A stretch of 5,256 nt of DNA from Nitrospiria bacterium (GCA_919902475.1 CAKKRA010000076.1:1-5256); one strand, 5' to 3'. Shown: positions 1 to 5,256, numbered from the stretch's first letter. A program made the numbers and translations. Notes: generated by a model not told the origin, from the sequence alone.

Positions 1-294
1 TACGCCTTTTTTAGCGCTCGGGCCTTCAAGGTTGCAGAAGGCAATATCCGCTTCATTTAAAATATCCTTTACTGCATCAAAGGGATAGTCAAAACCAAAC
101 TTATCTGTGAACTCCTTTACATGGCCGCCGATCATTACATCGCCTACAGCAATTAAGGAGACCTCAAATCCCCCCTCGCCCCCCTTTTTTAAAGGGGGGA
201 TGGGGGGATTATTTTCATCAGCCGAATAGATGATATCTGCAGAGAGGAAAAAAAGGATTAATAAAAAAAGGAGGGCTTTGATATTATTATTCAT
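1..294 (-). CDS. CapA-like (PGA_cap family) exported protein, N-terminal 98 residues, cut by the window edge
   Basis: Read on the minus strand from the ATG at 294-292, the frame stays open to base 1, so only the N-terminus is present. Residues 1-25 look like a signal peptide: a Lys at position 6, a strongly hydrophobic stretch at about 8-18, and a possible cleavage near the Ala-Asp at 25-26. Residues 46-98 match the start of the CapA/poly-gamma-glutamate synthesis family, a calcineurin-like metallophosphoesterase fold. The characteristic pieces are GDVMIGG (51-57), a DYPFD segment (69-73) and the ADIAFCNLEGP block (82-92). Family members are often extracytoplasmic and linked to capsule or polyglutamate; the substrate here cannot be told. 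Residues 29-43 (NPPIPPLKKGGEGGF) are encoded by a palindromic DNA repeat inserted between signal peptide and domain. The start overlaps the moaC stop by 8 nt and has only a weak AAAAGA-type ribosome site, suggesting translational coupling. Family assignment is fairly firm; function is inferred. Confidence 0.8.
   Translation of the reverse strand, partial: MNNNIKALLFLLILFFLSADIIYSADENNPPIPPLKKGGEGGFEVSLIAVGDVMIGGHVKEFTDKFGFDYPFDAVKDILNEADIAFCNLEGPSAKKGV
167..210. repeat. Palindromic C6/G6 repeat element inside the capA-like gene
   Basis: On the plus strand the left arm is AAT-C6-TCG-C6-TTT and the right arm AAA-G6-AT-G6-ATT, separated by three T's (188-190). The arms pair along almost their whole length; the only imperfection is the 3-nt versus 2-nt spacer between the two G/C runs. 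Short palindromes of this pattern recur as dispersed elements in many bacterial genomes, from my general knowledge. Here the element lies in frame in coding sequence and yields the low-complexity segment NPPIPPLKKGGEGGF (residues 29-43). No second copy is seen in this window, so the dispersed-repeat nature is inferred. Confidence 0.75.
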
Positions 295-766
295 TTCTTT
301 TATATGCGCCGCTCTTGCCGCCGCTCTTTTCTATCAGTCTTATATCAGTAACAGTCATATCCTTATCAACGGCCTTGCACATATCATAAACTGTTAAGCC
401 CGCAACCGCCACAGCAGTTAATGCCTCCATCTCTACGCCTGTCTTTCCTGTAATCTTTACTGTGGCCTGAATATCTATACACGATTTCTCCTTATCAGGC
501 GAAAGAGATAGCTCAACAGATGTGATGTTTAATGGGTGGCACATTGGAACCAGCTCGCTCGTCTTTTTTGCAGCCATTATGCCGGCAACCTGCGCAACAG
601 AGAGCACATCGCCTTTTGCAATCTTCTTATCCTGTATAAGCTGGAAGGTCTCAGGCCTCATATACACCCTGCATCCTGCGAGAGCCCTTCTTTCAGTCTC
701 AGGCTTGCTGCCTACATCAACCATTCTCGGTTTTCCCTTTTCATCAAAATGCGTAAGACCTGACAT
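287..766 (-). CDS. moaC: Cyclic pyranopterin monophosphate synthase MoaC
   Basis: MoaC converts the MoaA product 3',8-cH2GTP into cyclic pyranopterin monophosphate (cPMP), the first stable intermediate of molybdenum cofactor synthesis, in the cytoplasm as a hexamer. The 159-residue protein is full length and aligns with E. coli MoaC from memory with no gap up to the catalytic region. The known active-site residues fall at identical positions: Lys51 (AKGDV), His77 (ELVPMCHPL), Asp128 and Lys131 (YDMCKAVDKDM). The GKTGVEMEALTA block (107-118) and the SGGKSG motif near the C-terminus are also present. The start is fixed by an AGGAGG 4 nt upstream. The gene begins on the base following the moaA stop codon, and its own end overlaps the start of the capA-like gene, so the three are almost surely co-transcribed from the promoter before moaA. 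Very secure assignment. Confidence 0.97.
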   Translation of the reverse strand: MSGLTHFDEKGKPRMVDVGSKPETERRALAGCRVYMRPETFQLIQDKKIAKGDVLSVAQVAGIMAAKKTSELVPMCHPLNITSVELSLSPDKEKSCIDIQATVKITGKTGVEMEALTAVAVAGLTVYDMCKAVDKDMTVTDIRLIEKSGGKSGAYKRNE

Positions 767-1756
767 CTATCCTCCTATTGCTGACATTGGTCTTTCAATG
801 GCATTGGGGTCAGACTCATTTATATGGTGCTTCTCCGGCTTAATCTGCAGGCCCAAAAGGAGAAGCCTCTGAAGCTCATTATCATCGCACCCCTCGCGAA
901 TCGCCTTTTTCAAATCTATCTCTGAATCAGAAAAAAGGCAGGGCCTCAGCTTTCCATCAGATGTAAGCCGCAGCCTGTTGCATCCAGCACAAAAGTGGTC
1001 GCTAATAGCGCTTATGAAGCCAATAACGCCTTTAGCACCAGGTAACTGAAAATTCTTTGCAGGCCCGCTTCCCCATTCATTCTTTATTGGCATTAATTCG
1101 CCGAGTTTGCTGATTATCTCTTTTAACTCCTTTGTGGAGATATATTTCTCTTTGCTCCATATATCTTTTGCGCCTGTTGGCATAAATTCAATGAATCGGA
1201 TATGATGCGGCTTATCAAATGTAAGCGCAGCAAACTCCTTTATCTCATCATCATTAAAGCCCCTGATTGGCACCATGTTTATCTTTATTGGTGAAAAGCC
1301 CAGCTCTTCAGAAATCTTTATTCCCTGCCATACATCAGAAAGATGATTCCCCCTTGTTATCTCCTCATATTTTTTTGGATCCATGGAGTCAAGGCTGATA
1401 TTCAGCCTCTGAAGCCCCGCATCTTTTAACTCCTTTGCAAAGCGCTTTAAAAGCACGCCGTTTGTTGTTAGGCTTATCTCCTCAATCCCTTTAATATCTG
1501 AAATGGATTTAATCAATGAAGGCAGGCCCTTTCTTACCAAAGGCTCGCCGCCTGTAATCCTGACCTTTTTTATTCCAAGTTGAGTTGCAATGGAGAGGAT
1601 GCGTATGATCTCCTCATAAGTCAATATCTCTGAATGTATTATCTCCCGCACACCTTCTGACGGCATGCAGTAGATGCAGCGAAGATTGCACCTGTCTGTA
1701 ACAGATATGCGGATATAGTCTATCTTTCTATTGTATGTATCAACAAGCCCCTTCAA
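767..1756 (-). CDS. moaA: GTP 3',8-cyclase MoaA (radical SAM)
   Basis: MoaA is the radical S-adenosylmethionine enzyme that rearranges GTP to 3',8-cyclo-7,8-dihydro-GTP, the substrate of MoaC. The 329-residue protein has the usual family length. The N-terminal radical-SAM [4Fe-4S] motif is C23-x3-C27-x2-C30 (DRCNLRCIYCMP), followed by the SAM-binding GGEP at 69-72. The second, substrate-binding cluster ligands are C256, C259 and C273 (HFCAGCNRLR ... RPC). It ends in Ile-Gly-Gly, the conserved C-terminal Gly-Gly tail known to matter for MoaA activity. The start is a TTG at 1756-1754, chosen because an AGGAGG sits 5 nt upstream and an in-frame TAG lies four codons before it, leaving no nearby alternative. 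It heads the moaA-moaC-capA-like operon, and the Gly-Gly codons also carry the moaC ribosome-binding site. Very secure. Confidence 0.97.
   Translation of the reverse strand: MKGLVDTYNRKIDYIRISVTDRCNLRCIYCMPSEGVREIIHSEILTYEEIIRILSIATQLGIKKVRITGGEPLVRKGLPSLIKSISDIKGIEEISLTTNGVLLKRFAKELKDAGLQRLNISLDSMDPKKYEEITRGNHLSDVWQGIKISEELGFSPIKINMVPIRGFNDDEIKEFAALTFDKPHHIRFIEFMPTGAKDIWSKEKYISTKELKEIISKLGELMPIKNEWGSGPAKNFQLPGAKGVIGFISAISDHFCAGCNRLRLTSDGKLRPCLFSDSEIDLKKAIREGCDDNELQRLLLLGLQIKPEKHHINESDPNAIERPMSAIGG
771..776 (-). promoter_or_regulatory. Ribosome-binding site of moaC inside the last moaA codons
   Basis: AGGAGG on the minus strand, 4 nt before the moaC ATG. It lies entirely within the end of moaA and is formed by the last base of the Ile codon plus the two GGA codons of the C-terminal Gly-Gly. 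It fixes the moaC start and implies that ribosomes finishing moaA can re-initiate on moaC. Confidence 0.85.
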
Positions 1757-1761
1757 AACAG

Positions 1762-1767
1762 CCTCCT
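1762..1767 (-). promoter_or_regulatory. Ribosome-binding site of moaA, supporting a TTG start
   Basis: Perfect AGGAGG on the minus strand, separated by 5 nt (CTGTT) from the TTG at 1756-1754. It is the main reason for accepting the TTG start, since no ATG or GTG is available nearby in frame. Confidence 0.85.
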
Positions 1768-1777
1768 AATTGATAAT

Positions 1778-1806
1778 ATGATAATCCAGTTAATAATACC
1801 AGTCAA
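1778..1806 (-). promoter_or_regulatory. Sigma70-type promoter of the moaA-moaC-capA-like operon
   Basis: On the minus strand, a -35 box TTGACT (1806-1801) and a -10 box TATCAT (1783-1778) are separated by 17 nt. Each box differs from consensus at one position. Transcription would begin near 1771, giving a leader of about 15 nt that holds little beyond the ribosome-binding site. A molybdenum-cofactor riboswitch therefore does not fit between this promoter and moaA. Prediction from pattern only. Confidence 0.65.
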
Positions 1807-1846
1807 GGAAGAAATGCGCTGATAACAGAGGGCAATAGTATAATAA

Positions 1847-1874
1847 TTGCTTTTTATATAAGAATGGATATAAT
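1847..1874 (+). promoter_or_regulatory. Possible radC promoter overlapping the first radC ATG
   Basis: TTGCTT (1847-1852) and a perfect TATAAT (1869-1874) are separated by 16 nt. The -35 box matches consensus at only three positions. If used, transcription would start at about 1881-1882, inside the longer radC reading frame and at its second ATG. A second TATAAT at 1839-1844 has no recognisable -35 box at the right distance, but would allow the first ATG to be used. Confidence 0.35.
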
Positions 1875-2571
1875 ATTAACCATGTCAGAATATAAACAGA
1901 GCATAAAAGAATGGCCTGAGGATGACAGGCCAAGGGAAAAGCTTATCAAAAAAGGCTCATCTGTTTTGTCTGATTCTGAACTGCTCGGCATACTCATTGC
2001 TAACGGAACAAGGGATATGAGCGCTGTTGATTTAGGGAGGGAACTTCTTAAGAAATACAATAGCTTGCACAATCTTTCTTCAAGGCTTATCTCGGAGCTT
2101 TCTTGTATAAAAGGGATTGGCCCATCAAAGGCAGCAACTATTGCAGCAGCCTTTGAGATTGCAAGGAGGGTTCAGAACAGGCAGAATTCGCCAAATATTA
2201 CTTTTAAGTCTCCAAAGGATGTTGCAGATTATTACATCCCACAGATGAGGGATTTGAAAAAAGAGGTTTTTAAGGCAGCGCTTATGAACGGCGCAAACAG
2301 GCTTATCAGGGACATAACCGTGTCAGAGGGAATACTAAATGCAAGCCTTGTACACCCAAGGGAGGTCTTCAGAGAGGCAGTGCTTGAGCCAACATCAGGC
2401 ATAATCCTCATTCACAACCACCCAAGCGGAGAGAGCAAGCCCAGCGAAGAGGATATCAAGATCACAAAACAACTTTCAGAAGCAGGCAAAATTTTTGGCA
2501 TAAGGATATTAGATCATGTTATAATTGCCAGAGACAGTTTCAAGAGCCTTGCTGATGAGGGGATGCTGTAA
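1864..2571 (+). CDS. radC: RadC family (UPF0758) JAMM/MPN-domain protein
   Basis: The 235-residue frame is a complete RadC homologue. The N-terminal part contains the family's WPEDDRPREKL segment (17-27) and LSDSELLGILI (35-45). A helix-hairpin-helix follows at about 80-102 (CIKGIGPSKAATIAAA), a fold that usually contacts DNA. The C-terminal half is the MPN/JAMM metalloprotease-like domain: His184, His186 and Asp197 (HNHPSG ... PSEED) form the metal site, with Glu134 (KKEVF) the likely upstream acidic residue. RadC was once linked to DNA repair, but that role is disputed and its biochemical activity remains unclear. The start is uncertain: ATG 1864 gives six extra residues (MDIILT), while ATG 1882 (MSEYKQ) fits the usual family N-terminus better. 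Neither has a clear ribosome-binding site. The gene is divergent from moaA and probably transcribed on its own. Confidence 0.95.
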   Translation: MDIILTMSEYKQSIKEWPEDDRPREKLIKKGSSVLSDSELLGILIANGTRDMSAVDLGRELLKKYNSLHNLSSRLISELSCIKGIGPSKAATIAAAFEIARRVQNRQNSPNITFKSPKDVADYYIPQMRDLKKEVFKAALMNGANRLIRDITVSEGILNASLVHPREVFREAVLEPTSGIILIHNHPSGESKPSEEDIKITKQLSEAGKIFGIRILDHVIIARDSFKSLADEGML

Positions 2572-2588
2572 GATTGACTCAAGCAAAA

Positions 2589-2610
2589 GGGTCTGTTATT
2601 TAAACAGCCC
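2589..2610 (+). terminator. Weak hairpin after radC, possible terminator
   Basis: GGG-t-CTGTT pairs with AACAG-CCC around a 5-nt ATTTA loop, with one unpaired T. It begins 17 nt after the radC stop, which is where a terminator is expected. It lacks a proper T-run downstream (ATTTGGTT follows), so a Rho-independent role is doubtful; it could instead stabilise the radC mRNA 3' end. Confidence 0.35.
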
Positions 2611-2651
2611 ATTTGGTTAACTTGCCGCCAAATCTGGTCTGCCTTGTTTTC

Positions 2652-2680
2652 TTGACAAGCTGCCTTTTTCAATTTATTAT
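2652..2680 (+). promoter_or_regulatory. Near-consensus sigma70 promoter of the ABC-F operon
   Basis: A perfect TTGACA (2652-2657), 17 nt, then TATTAT (2675-2680), one mismatch from consensus. The predicted start near 2687 leaves a leader of about 85 nt before the ABC-F ATG. This separates the ABC-F/STAS-ATPase pair from radC as its own transcription unit. It is the best promoter match I found in the window. Confidence 0.7.
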
Positions 2681-2686
2681 TCAGTA

Positions 2687-2771
2687 TTAGGAGTTTTATA
2701 CCATAAAAATTAAATATATAGGGCAAAAAGGATAATTGCAGCGTAAATATATATGGAGGTTTTAAAAATAC
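2687..2771 (+). promoter_or_regulatory. AT-rich 5' leader of the ABC-F gene, with its ribosome-binding site
   Basis: The leader from the predicted transcription start to the ATG is AT-rich. The only good ribosome-binding site for the ABC-F gene is GGAGG at 2755-2759, which is 12 nt from the ATG and therefore rather distant. A short frame, TTG 2736 to TAA 2765 (9 codons, MQRKYIWRF), is preceded by AAAAAGGA and ends 6 nt before the ATG, running over the main ribosome-binding site. I see no strong hairpin or known riboswitch. Leader-peptide control is known for some antibiotic-resistance ABC-F genes, but here it is only a possibility. Confidence 0.4.
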
Positions 2772-4679
2772 ATGCTTAAGGTAAGTGGTTTAGAAAAATC
2801 ATACAGCGGTCAGGAGATTTTTGACAATGTGAGTTTCGTAATAAATCCCGGCGAACGGATTGGATTGGTCGGCAGAAACGGCCACGGCAAAACAACCCTG
2901 TTCAGGATGATACTCGGTGAGGAGCAGCCTGACGCCGGCGCTATCAGCGTTCCCAATCATTACACCATCGGGCATCTCTCCCAGCATATCCATTTTACTG
3001 AGGAAACTGTTTTAAAAGAAGGGTGCCTCAGCCTTCCGGTTTCAGAAGACGGGATTGATGAAAGCTACAAGGTTGAGGCTATTCTTATGGGTCTCGGATT
3101 TTCTGTGGATGATTTTAACCGGCACCCGAATGAATTCTCAGGCGGTTATCAGGTTCGTCTGAATCTTGCCAAGGTGCTGGTTTCAGAGCCGAACCTGCTC
3201 CTTCTTGACGAGCCGACCAACTATCTGGACATTGTATCAGTGCGATGGCTGACACGGTTTCTGCGCAATTGGAAGGATGAGCTGATTATAATCACGCATG
3301 ACCGTGAATTTATGGACAGCGTAACGACCCACACCATGGGCATACACCGCTGCAAGATGCGAAAGATAGCTGGTCCGACCCAAAAACTTTATCAGCAGAT
3401 ATTTCAGGAAGAAGAGCTGCATGAAAAGACGCGGACAAATGAGGAGAAGAAATATAAAGAGGTTGAGCAGTTTATAAATCGCTTCAGGGCAAAGGCATCC
3501 AAGGCAAAGGCTGTTCAGTCCCGGATTAAGGCGCTTGAAAAAAAGGGAAAGTTAGAAGAGCTGGCAGAGATAAGAACCCTTGATTTTGAATTTAAGTCAG
3601 CGCCTTTCCCTGGCAAATGGCTGATGAATGTGGAAAATCTATCATTTTCCTATAAACAGGATAGCCTGCCGCTAATTGACGGCTTAAGCCTGTCTGTCGG
3701 AAAAAAAGACAGGATTGCTGTTATCGGAAAAAACGGAAAGGGTAAAACAACCCTTTTAAATATGTTATCAGGCGAGCTGCAGCCGCAGACAGGGATAGTT
3801 AATCATCACCCAAACCTAAAGATTGCCTACTTTGGCCAGACTAATATAAGCCGTCTCAATCCTCAAAAGAGCGTTGAGCAGGAAATAATTGACACGCATC
3901 CTGATTGCAGCCGGGGCATTGCCCGCAGGATCTGCGGCATTATGATGTTTAGCGGCGATAGGGCGCTGAAAAAAGTAGAAGTGCTTTCAGGCGGGGAAAA
4001 AAGCAGGGTTCTTCTTGGCAAGCTGCTTGTCAGTCCGGCAAATCTCCTTTTATTGGACGAGCCCACCAACCATTTAGACATGGATTCTATAGATTCCCTT
4101 GTTGAGGCTATTGAGGCATTTGAAGGGGCTGTAATTATTGTTACTCACAGCGAGCTGATACTAAGCGCTATAGCCACAAGGCTGATTGTATTTGACAACG
4201 GCAAGACAGCCATGTTTGAAGGAACCTATCAGGAATTTTTAGATCGTGTAGGATGGGAAAGCGAGAGAGAAACCGAGGATAGCAGCAGCCAGAGCAATGG
4301 CAGTCAAAACAGGAATCTTAACAAAAAGGAGCTGCGGCAGCTCAGGGCTCAAATAGCTGAAAGCCGTTCAAGGATACTGCTGCCTCTGCAAAAAAGGATT
4401 GCTGATTCGGAAAAAACCATAATGCTTTTGGAAAAGGATGTAGAGAAGGAGAGCCAAGCCCTTGTGGAGGCCTCTGAAAAAGGCGACGGCGAGGCCATAT
4501 CAAGGCTGTCAATTGCTATTCATAAATTAAATATCAGGATTGAAACCCTTTTTAAAGAGCTGGAAGTATTGACTGCTGAGCATGATGCAAAGGCAAAAGA
4601 ATTAGAGAAAAATATGTCTATAATTACTGCCAATGGAGATAAAGCAAAAAGGTTAAATCCAATAGCAGCGGGCAATTGA
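2772..4679 (+). CDS. ABC-F family ATPase (ribosome-associated, YheS/Uup-like)
   Basis: A soluble protein with two ATP-binding cassettes and no membrane segment, as expected for ABC-F proteins that act at the ribosomal tRNA exit site. Cassette 1: Walker A GRNGHGKTT (34-42), signature FSGGYQVRL (122-130), Walker B LLLLDEPTN (142-150) with catalytic Glu147, and switch His176. Cassette 2: Walker A GKNGKGKTT (319-327), signature LSGGEKSRV (405-413), Walker B with Glu430, and His459. Between them lies a charged helical linker (about 205-265) containing INRFRAKASKAKAVQSRIK, like the tRNA-facing linker of YheS. The arm insertion in cassette 1 is short. After a Ser/Asn-rich hinge (501-517) there is a long coiled coil (about 518-612), as in Uup and YheS; total length (635) is close to E. 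coli YheS. Both cassettes look catalytically intact. The gene has its own promoter and overlaps the next gene by 1 nt. Whether it is a housekeeping translation factor or a resistance protein cannot be told. Confidence 0.93.
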   Translation: MLKVSGLEKSYSGQEIFDNVSFVINPGERIGLVGRNGHGKTTLFRMILGEEQPDAGAISVPNHYTIGHLSQHIHFTEETVLKEGCLSLPVSEDGIDESYKVEAILMGLGFSVDDFNRHPNEFSGGYQVRLNLAKVLVSEPNLLLLDEPTNYLDIVSVRWLTRFLRNWKDELIIITHDREFMDSVTTHTMGIHRCKMRKIAGPTQKLYQQIFQEEELHEKTRTNEEKKYKEVEQFINRFRAKASKAKAVQSRIKALEKKGKLEELAEIRTLDFEFKSAPFPGKWLMNVENLSFSYKQDSLPLIDGLSLSVGKKDRIAVIGKNGKGKTTLLNMLSGELQPQTGIVNHHPNLKIAYFGQTNISRLNPQKSVEQEIIDTHPDCSRGIARRICGIMMFSGDRALKKVEVLSGGEKSRVLLGKLLVSPANLLLLDEPTNHLDMDSIDSLVEAIEAFEGAVIIVTHSELILSAIATRLIVFDNGKTAMFEGTYQEFLDRVGWESERETEDSSSQSNGSQNRNLNKKELRQLRAQIAESRSRILLPLQKRIADSEKTIMLLEKDVEKESQALVEASEKGDGEAISRLSIAIHKLNIRIETLFKELEVLTAEHDAKAKELEKNMSIITANGDKAKRLNPIAAGN

Positions 4680-5212
4680 TGCAGATTGCAGAGGACAACT
4701 TTGAACAGCTTATAAACAGCGCTCAAGGCTTGTCAATAATAGACCTCAGGGAAGCAGCCTTTATTGACCCCTATGGCATGGTCGGTATCCTTGAGATTGG
4801 CGAGCTTTTAAAAACAGAGGGCATTAAGAAGACCATTTTTCTTCCTGAATCAGAAGAGGTTATAAAATACCTTGAGCGCATGGACTTTTTTAGAATTGCT
4901 GAAGAATATTTTAGGCTTGAGCCGGCAAAGCCGCAGATATCTGAAAAATACAAGAGAAGTTTTTATTCCGATGTCCTTCTTGAGATTACGCCAATAGAAA
5001 AGTCAGATGACATTCATTATATAGTCGGCAGAGTTAAGAAACGCGCCAATTCAATCTTAAAAAAACATCTTCACTATGATGAAAGGGCAATCAATGGCTT
5101 TATCGTGGCTCTTTCAGAGGTCTGCCAGAACATCATTGAGCACAGTGAAAATAAGGGGTTTGTAGGGAAAAGGCCGCGCCCATTCAATACTAACAAGACA
5201 CCTTCACTATGA
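4679..5212 (+). CDS. STAS-like plus GHKL ATPase (anti-sigma-type) protein, 3' end broken
   Basis: The ATG at 4679 overlaps the ABC-F TGA by one base (TGATG). An in-frame TTG one codon earlier is less likely. Residues 1-80 resemble a STAS/anti-anti-sigma domain (IIDLREAAFIDPYGMVGIL at 20-38, and YLERMDFF at 64-71). Residues from about 95 onward look like the start of a histidine-kinase-type ATPase of the anti-sigma-factor kind, with an N-box SEVCQNIIEHS (146-156; Glu147, Asn151, His155). After NKGFV (158-162) the homology stops abruptly and the frame runs 15 unrelated residues (GKRPRPFNTNKTPSL) to a TGA. The G1 and G2 ATP-lid boxes are therefore missing, so the product as written could not be a working ATPase. 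The cause is a junction near 5161-5172 into a second, out-of-frame copy of the same domain. The break is probably an assembly artefact or tandem duplication, and the true gene should be longer. By family, such proteins take part in partner-switching signalling; partners are unknown here. Confidence 0.75.
   Translation: MQIAEDNFEQLINSAQGLSIIDLREAAFIDPYGMVGILEIGELLKTEGIKKTIFLPESEEVIKYLERMDFFRIAEEYFRLEPAKPQISEKYKRSFYSDVLLEITPIEKSDDIHYIVGRVKKRANSILKKHLHYDERAINGFIVALSEVCQNIIEHSENKGFVGKRPRPFNTNKTPSL
5069..5123 (+). repeat. Direct repeat, first copy (55 nt, exact)
   Basis: This segment, coding for HYDERAINGFIVALSEV within the ATPase domain, recurs without a mismatch at 5202-5256, an offset of 133 nt. 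The offset is not a multiple of three, so the second copy is read out of frame by the upstream gene. Confidence 0.95.
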
Positions 5213-5256
5213 TGAAAGGGCAATCAATGGCTTTATCGTGGCTCTTTCAGAGGTCT
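5202..5256 (+). repeat. Direct repeat, second copy, ending exactly at the window edge
   Basis: Identical to 5069-5123 over all 55 nt up to the last base of the window. The homology extends leftwards in diverged form to about 5175 (21 of 27 bases match 5042-5068, no gaps). Translated in its own frame, the region reads RAHSILTRHLHYDERA, against RANSILKKHLHYDERA in the first copy. That frame has a TAG at 5163-5165, so this piece is not a complete gene from any start seen here. Confidence 0.95.

Noticed and set aside
522..872. Plus-strand open frames opposite moaC and the moaA 3' end
   Set aside because: They are antisense to secure moaC and moaA genes, show no recognisable domains and lack ribosome-binding sites.
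1757..1771. Molybdenum cofactor riboswitch upstream of moaA
   Set aside because: The predicted leader is only about 15 nt and the whole intergenic region is 107 nt without strong stems, far too little for that RNA.
1770..1784. FNR-type box (TTGAT-N4-ATCAA) near the moaA promoter
   Set aside because: Only the left half matches; the right half reads TGATA/GATAA instead of ATCAA.
2643..2668. CTTGT/ACAAG hairpin followed by five T's as a terminator for radC
   Set aside because: The stem is only 5 bp with a 7-nt loop, the T-run is not adjacent to the stem, and it overlaps the TTGACA of the promoter, so the match is probably incidental.
2514..2726. Minus-strand 70-codon frame across the radC-ABC-F gap
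   Set aside because: It overlaps the radC end and the strong plus-strand promoter, has no ribosome site and no recognisable protein features.
2753..2779. Eight-codon frame starting at ATG 2753 and overlapping the ABC-F start
   Set aside because: No ribosome-binding site precedes it, and its own first codons form the GGAGG of the ABC-F gene, so it is most likely a by-product of that signal.
3863..4081. Minus-strand frames inside the ABC-F gene
   Set aside because: Shadows of the ABC-F coding frame without any recognisable features.

Overview
This is a bacterial window of moderate, AT-leaning base composition. The genes are tightly packed, with strong AGGAGG ribosome-binding sites and sigma70-type promoters. 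A C6/G6 palindromic repeat lies inside a gene, and a STAS plus histidine-kinase-type ATPase protein is present. Together these resemble genomes from the Nitrospirota/Desulfobacterota part of the tree, often known from metagenomes. That placement is an impression and was not tested.

Left part, minus strand (1-1756): an operon reading right to left, moaA (GTP 3',8-cyclase), moaC (cyclic pyranopterin monophosphate synthase), then the first 98 codons of an exported CapA-like protein that runs off the left edge. MoaA and MoaC together perform the first step of molybdenum cofactor synthesis, GTP to cPMP. The genes are as tightly joined as possible: moaA stops on the base before the moaC ATG, and moaC overlaps the capA-like start by 8 nt. 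A good sigma70 promoter precedes moaA. The capA-like gene carries a 44-nt palindromic repeat just after its signal peptide.

Middle (1757-2771): a 107-nt divergent intergenic region, then radC on the plus strand (RadC/UPF0758 JAMM-domain protein with a helix-hairpin-helix). A 200-nt gap follows, holding a weak hairpin, a near-consensus promoter and an 85-nt leader.

Right part, plus strand (2772-5256): a complete 635-residue ABC-F ATPase (two nucleotide-binding domains, a ribosome-type linker and a C-terminal coiled coil). It is joined by a 1-nt overlap to a gene with an N-terminal STAS-like domain and the start of a GHKL ATPase domain. That second gene is broken at its 3' end. Its last 55 nt exactly repeat 5069-5123, preceded by a diverged homologous stretch in another frame. 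This looks like a de Bruijn graph contig end or strain chimera more than a natural gene end, although a true tandem duplication is not excluded.

I see no mobile element, CRISPR array, tRNA or rRNA. I found no convincing undescribed system. The most interesting items are the protein-coding palindromic repeat, the ABC-F/STAS-ATPase gene pair, and the duplicated chimeric end.
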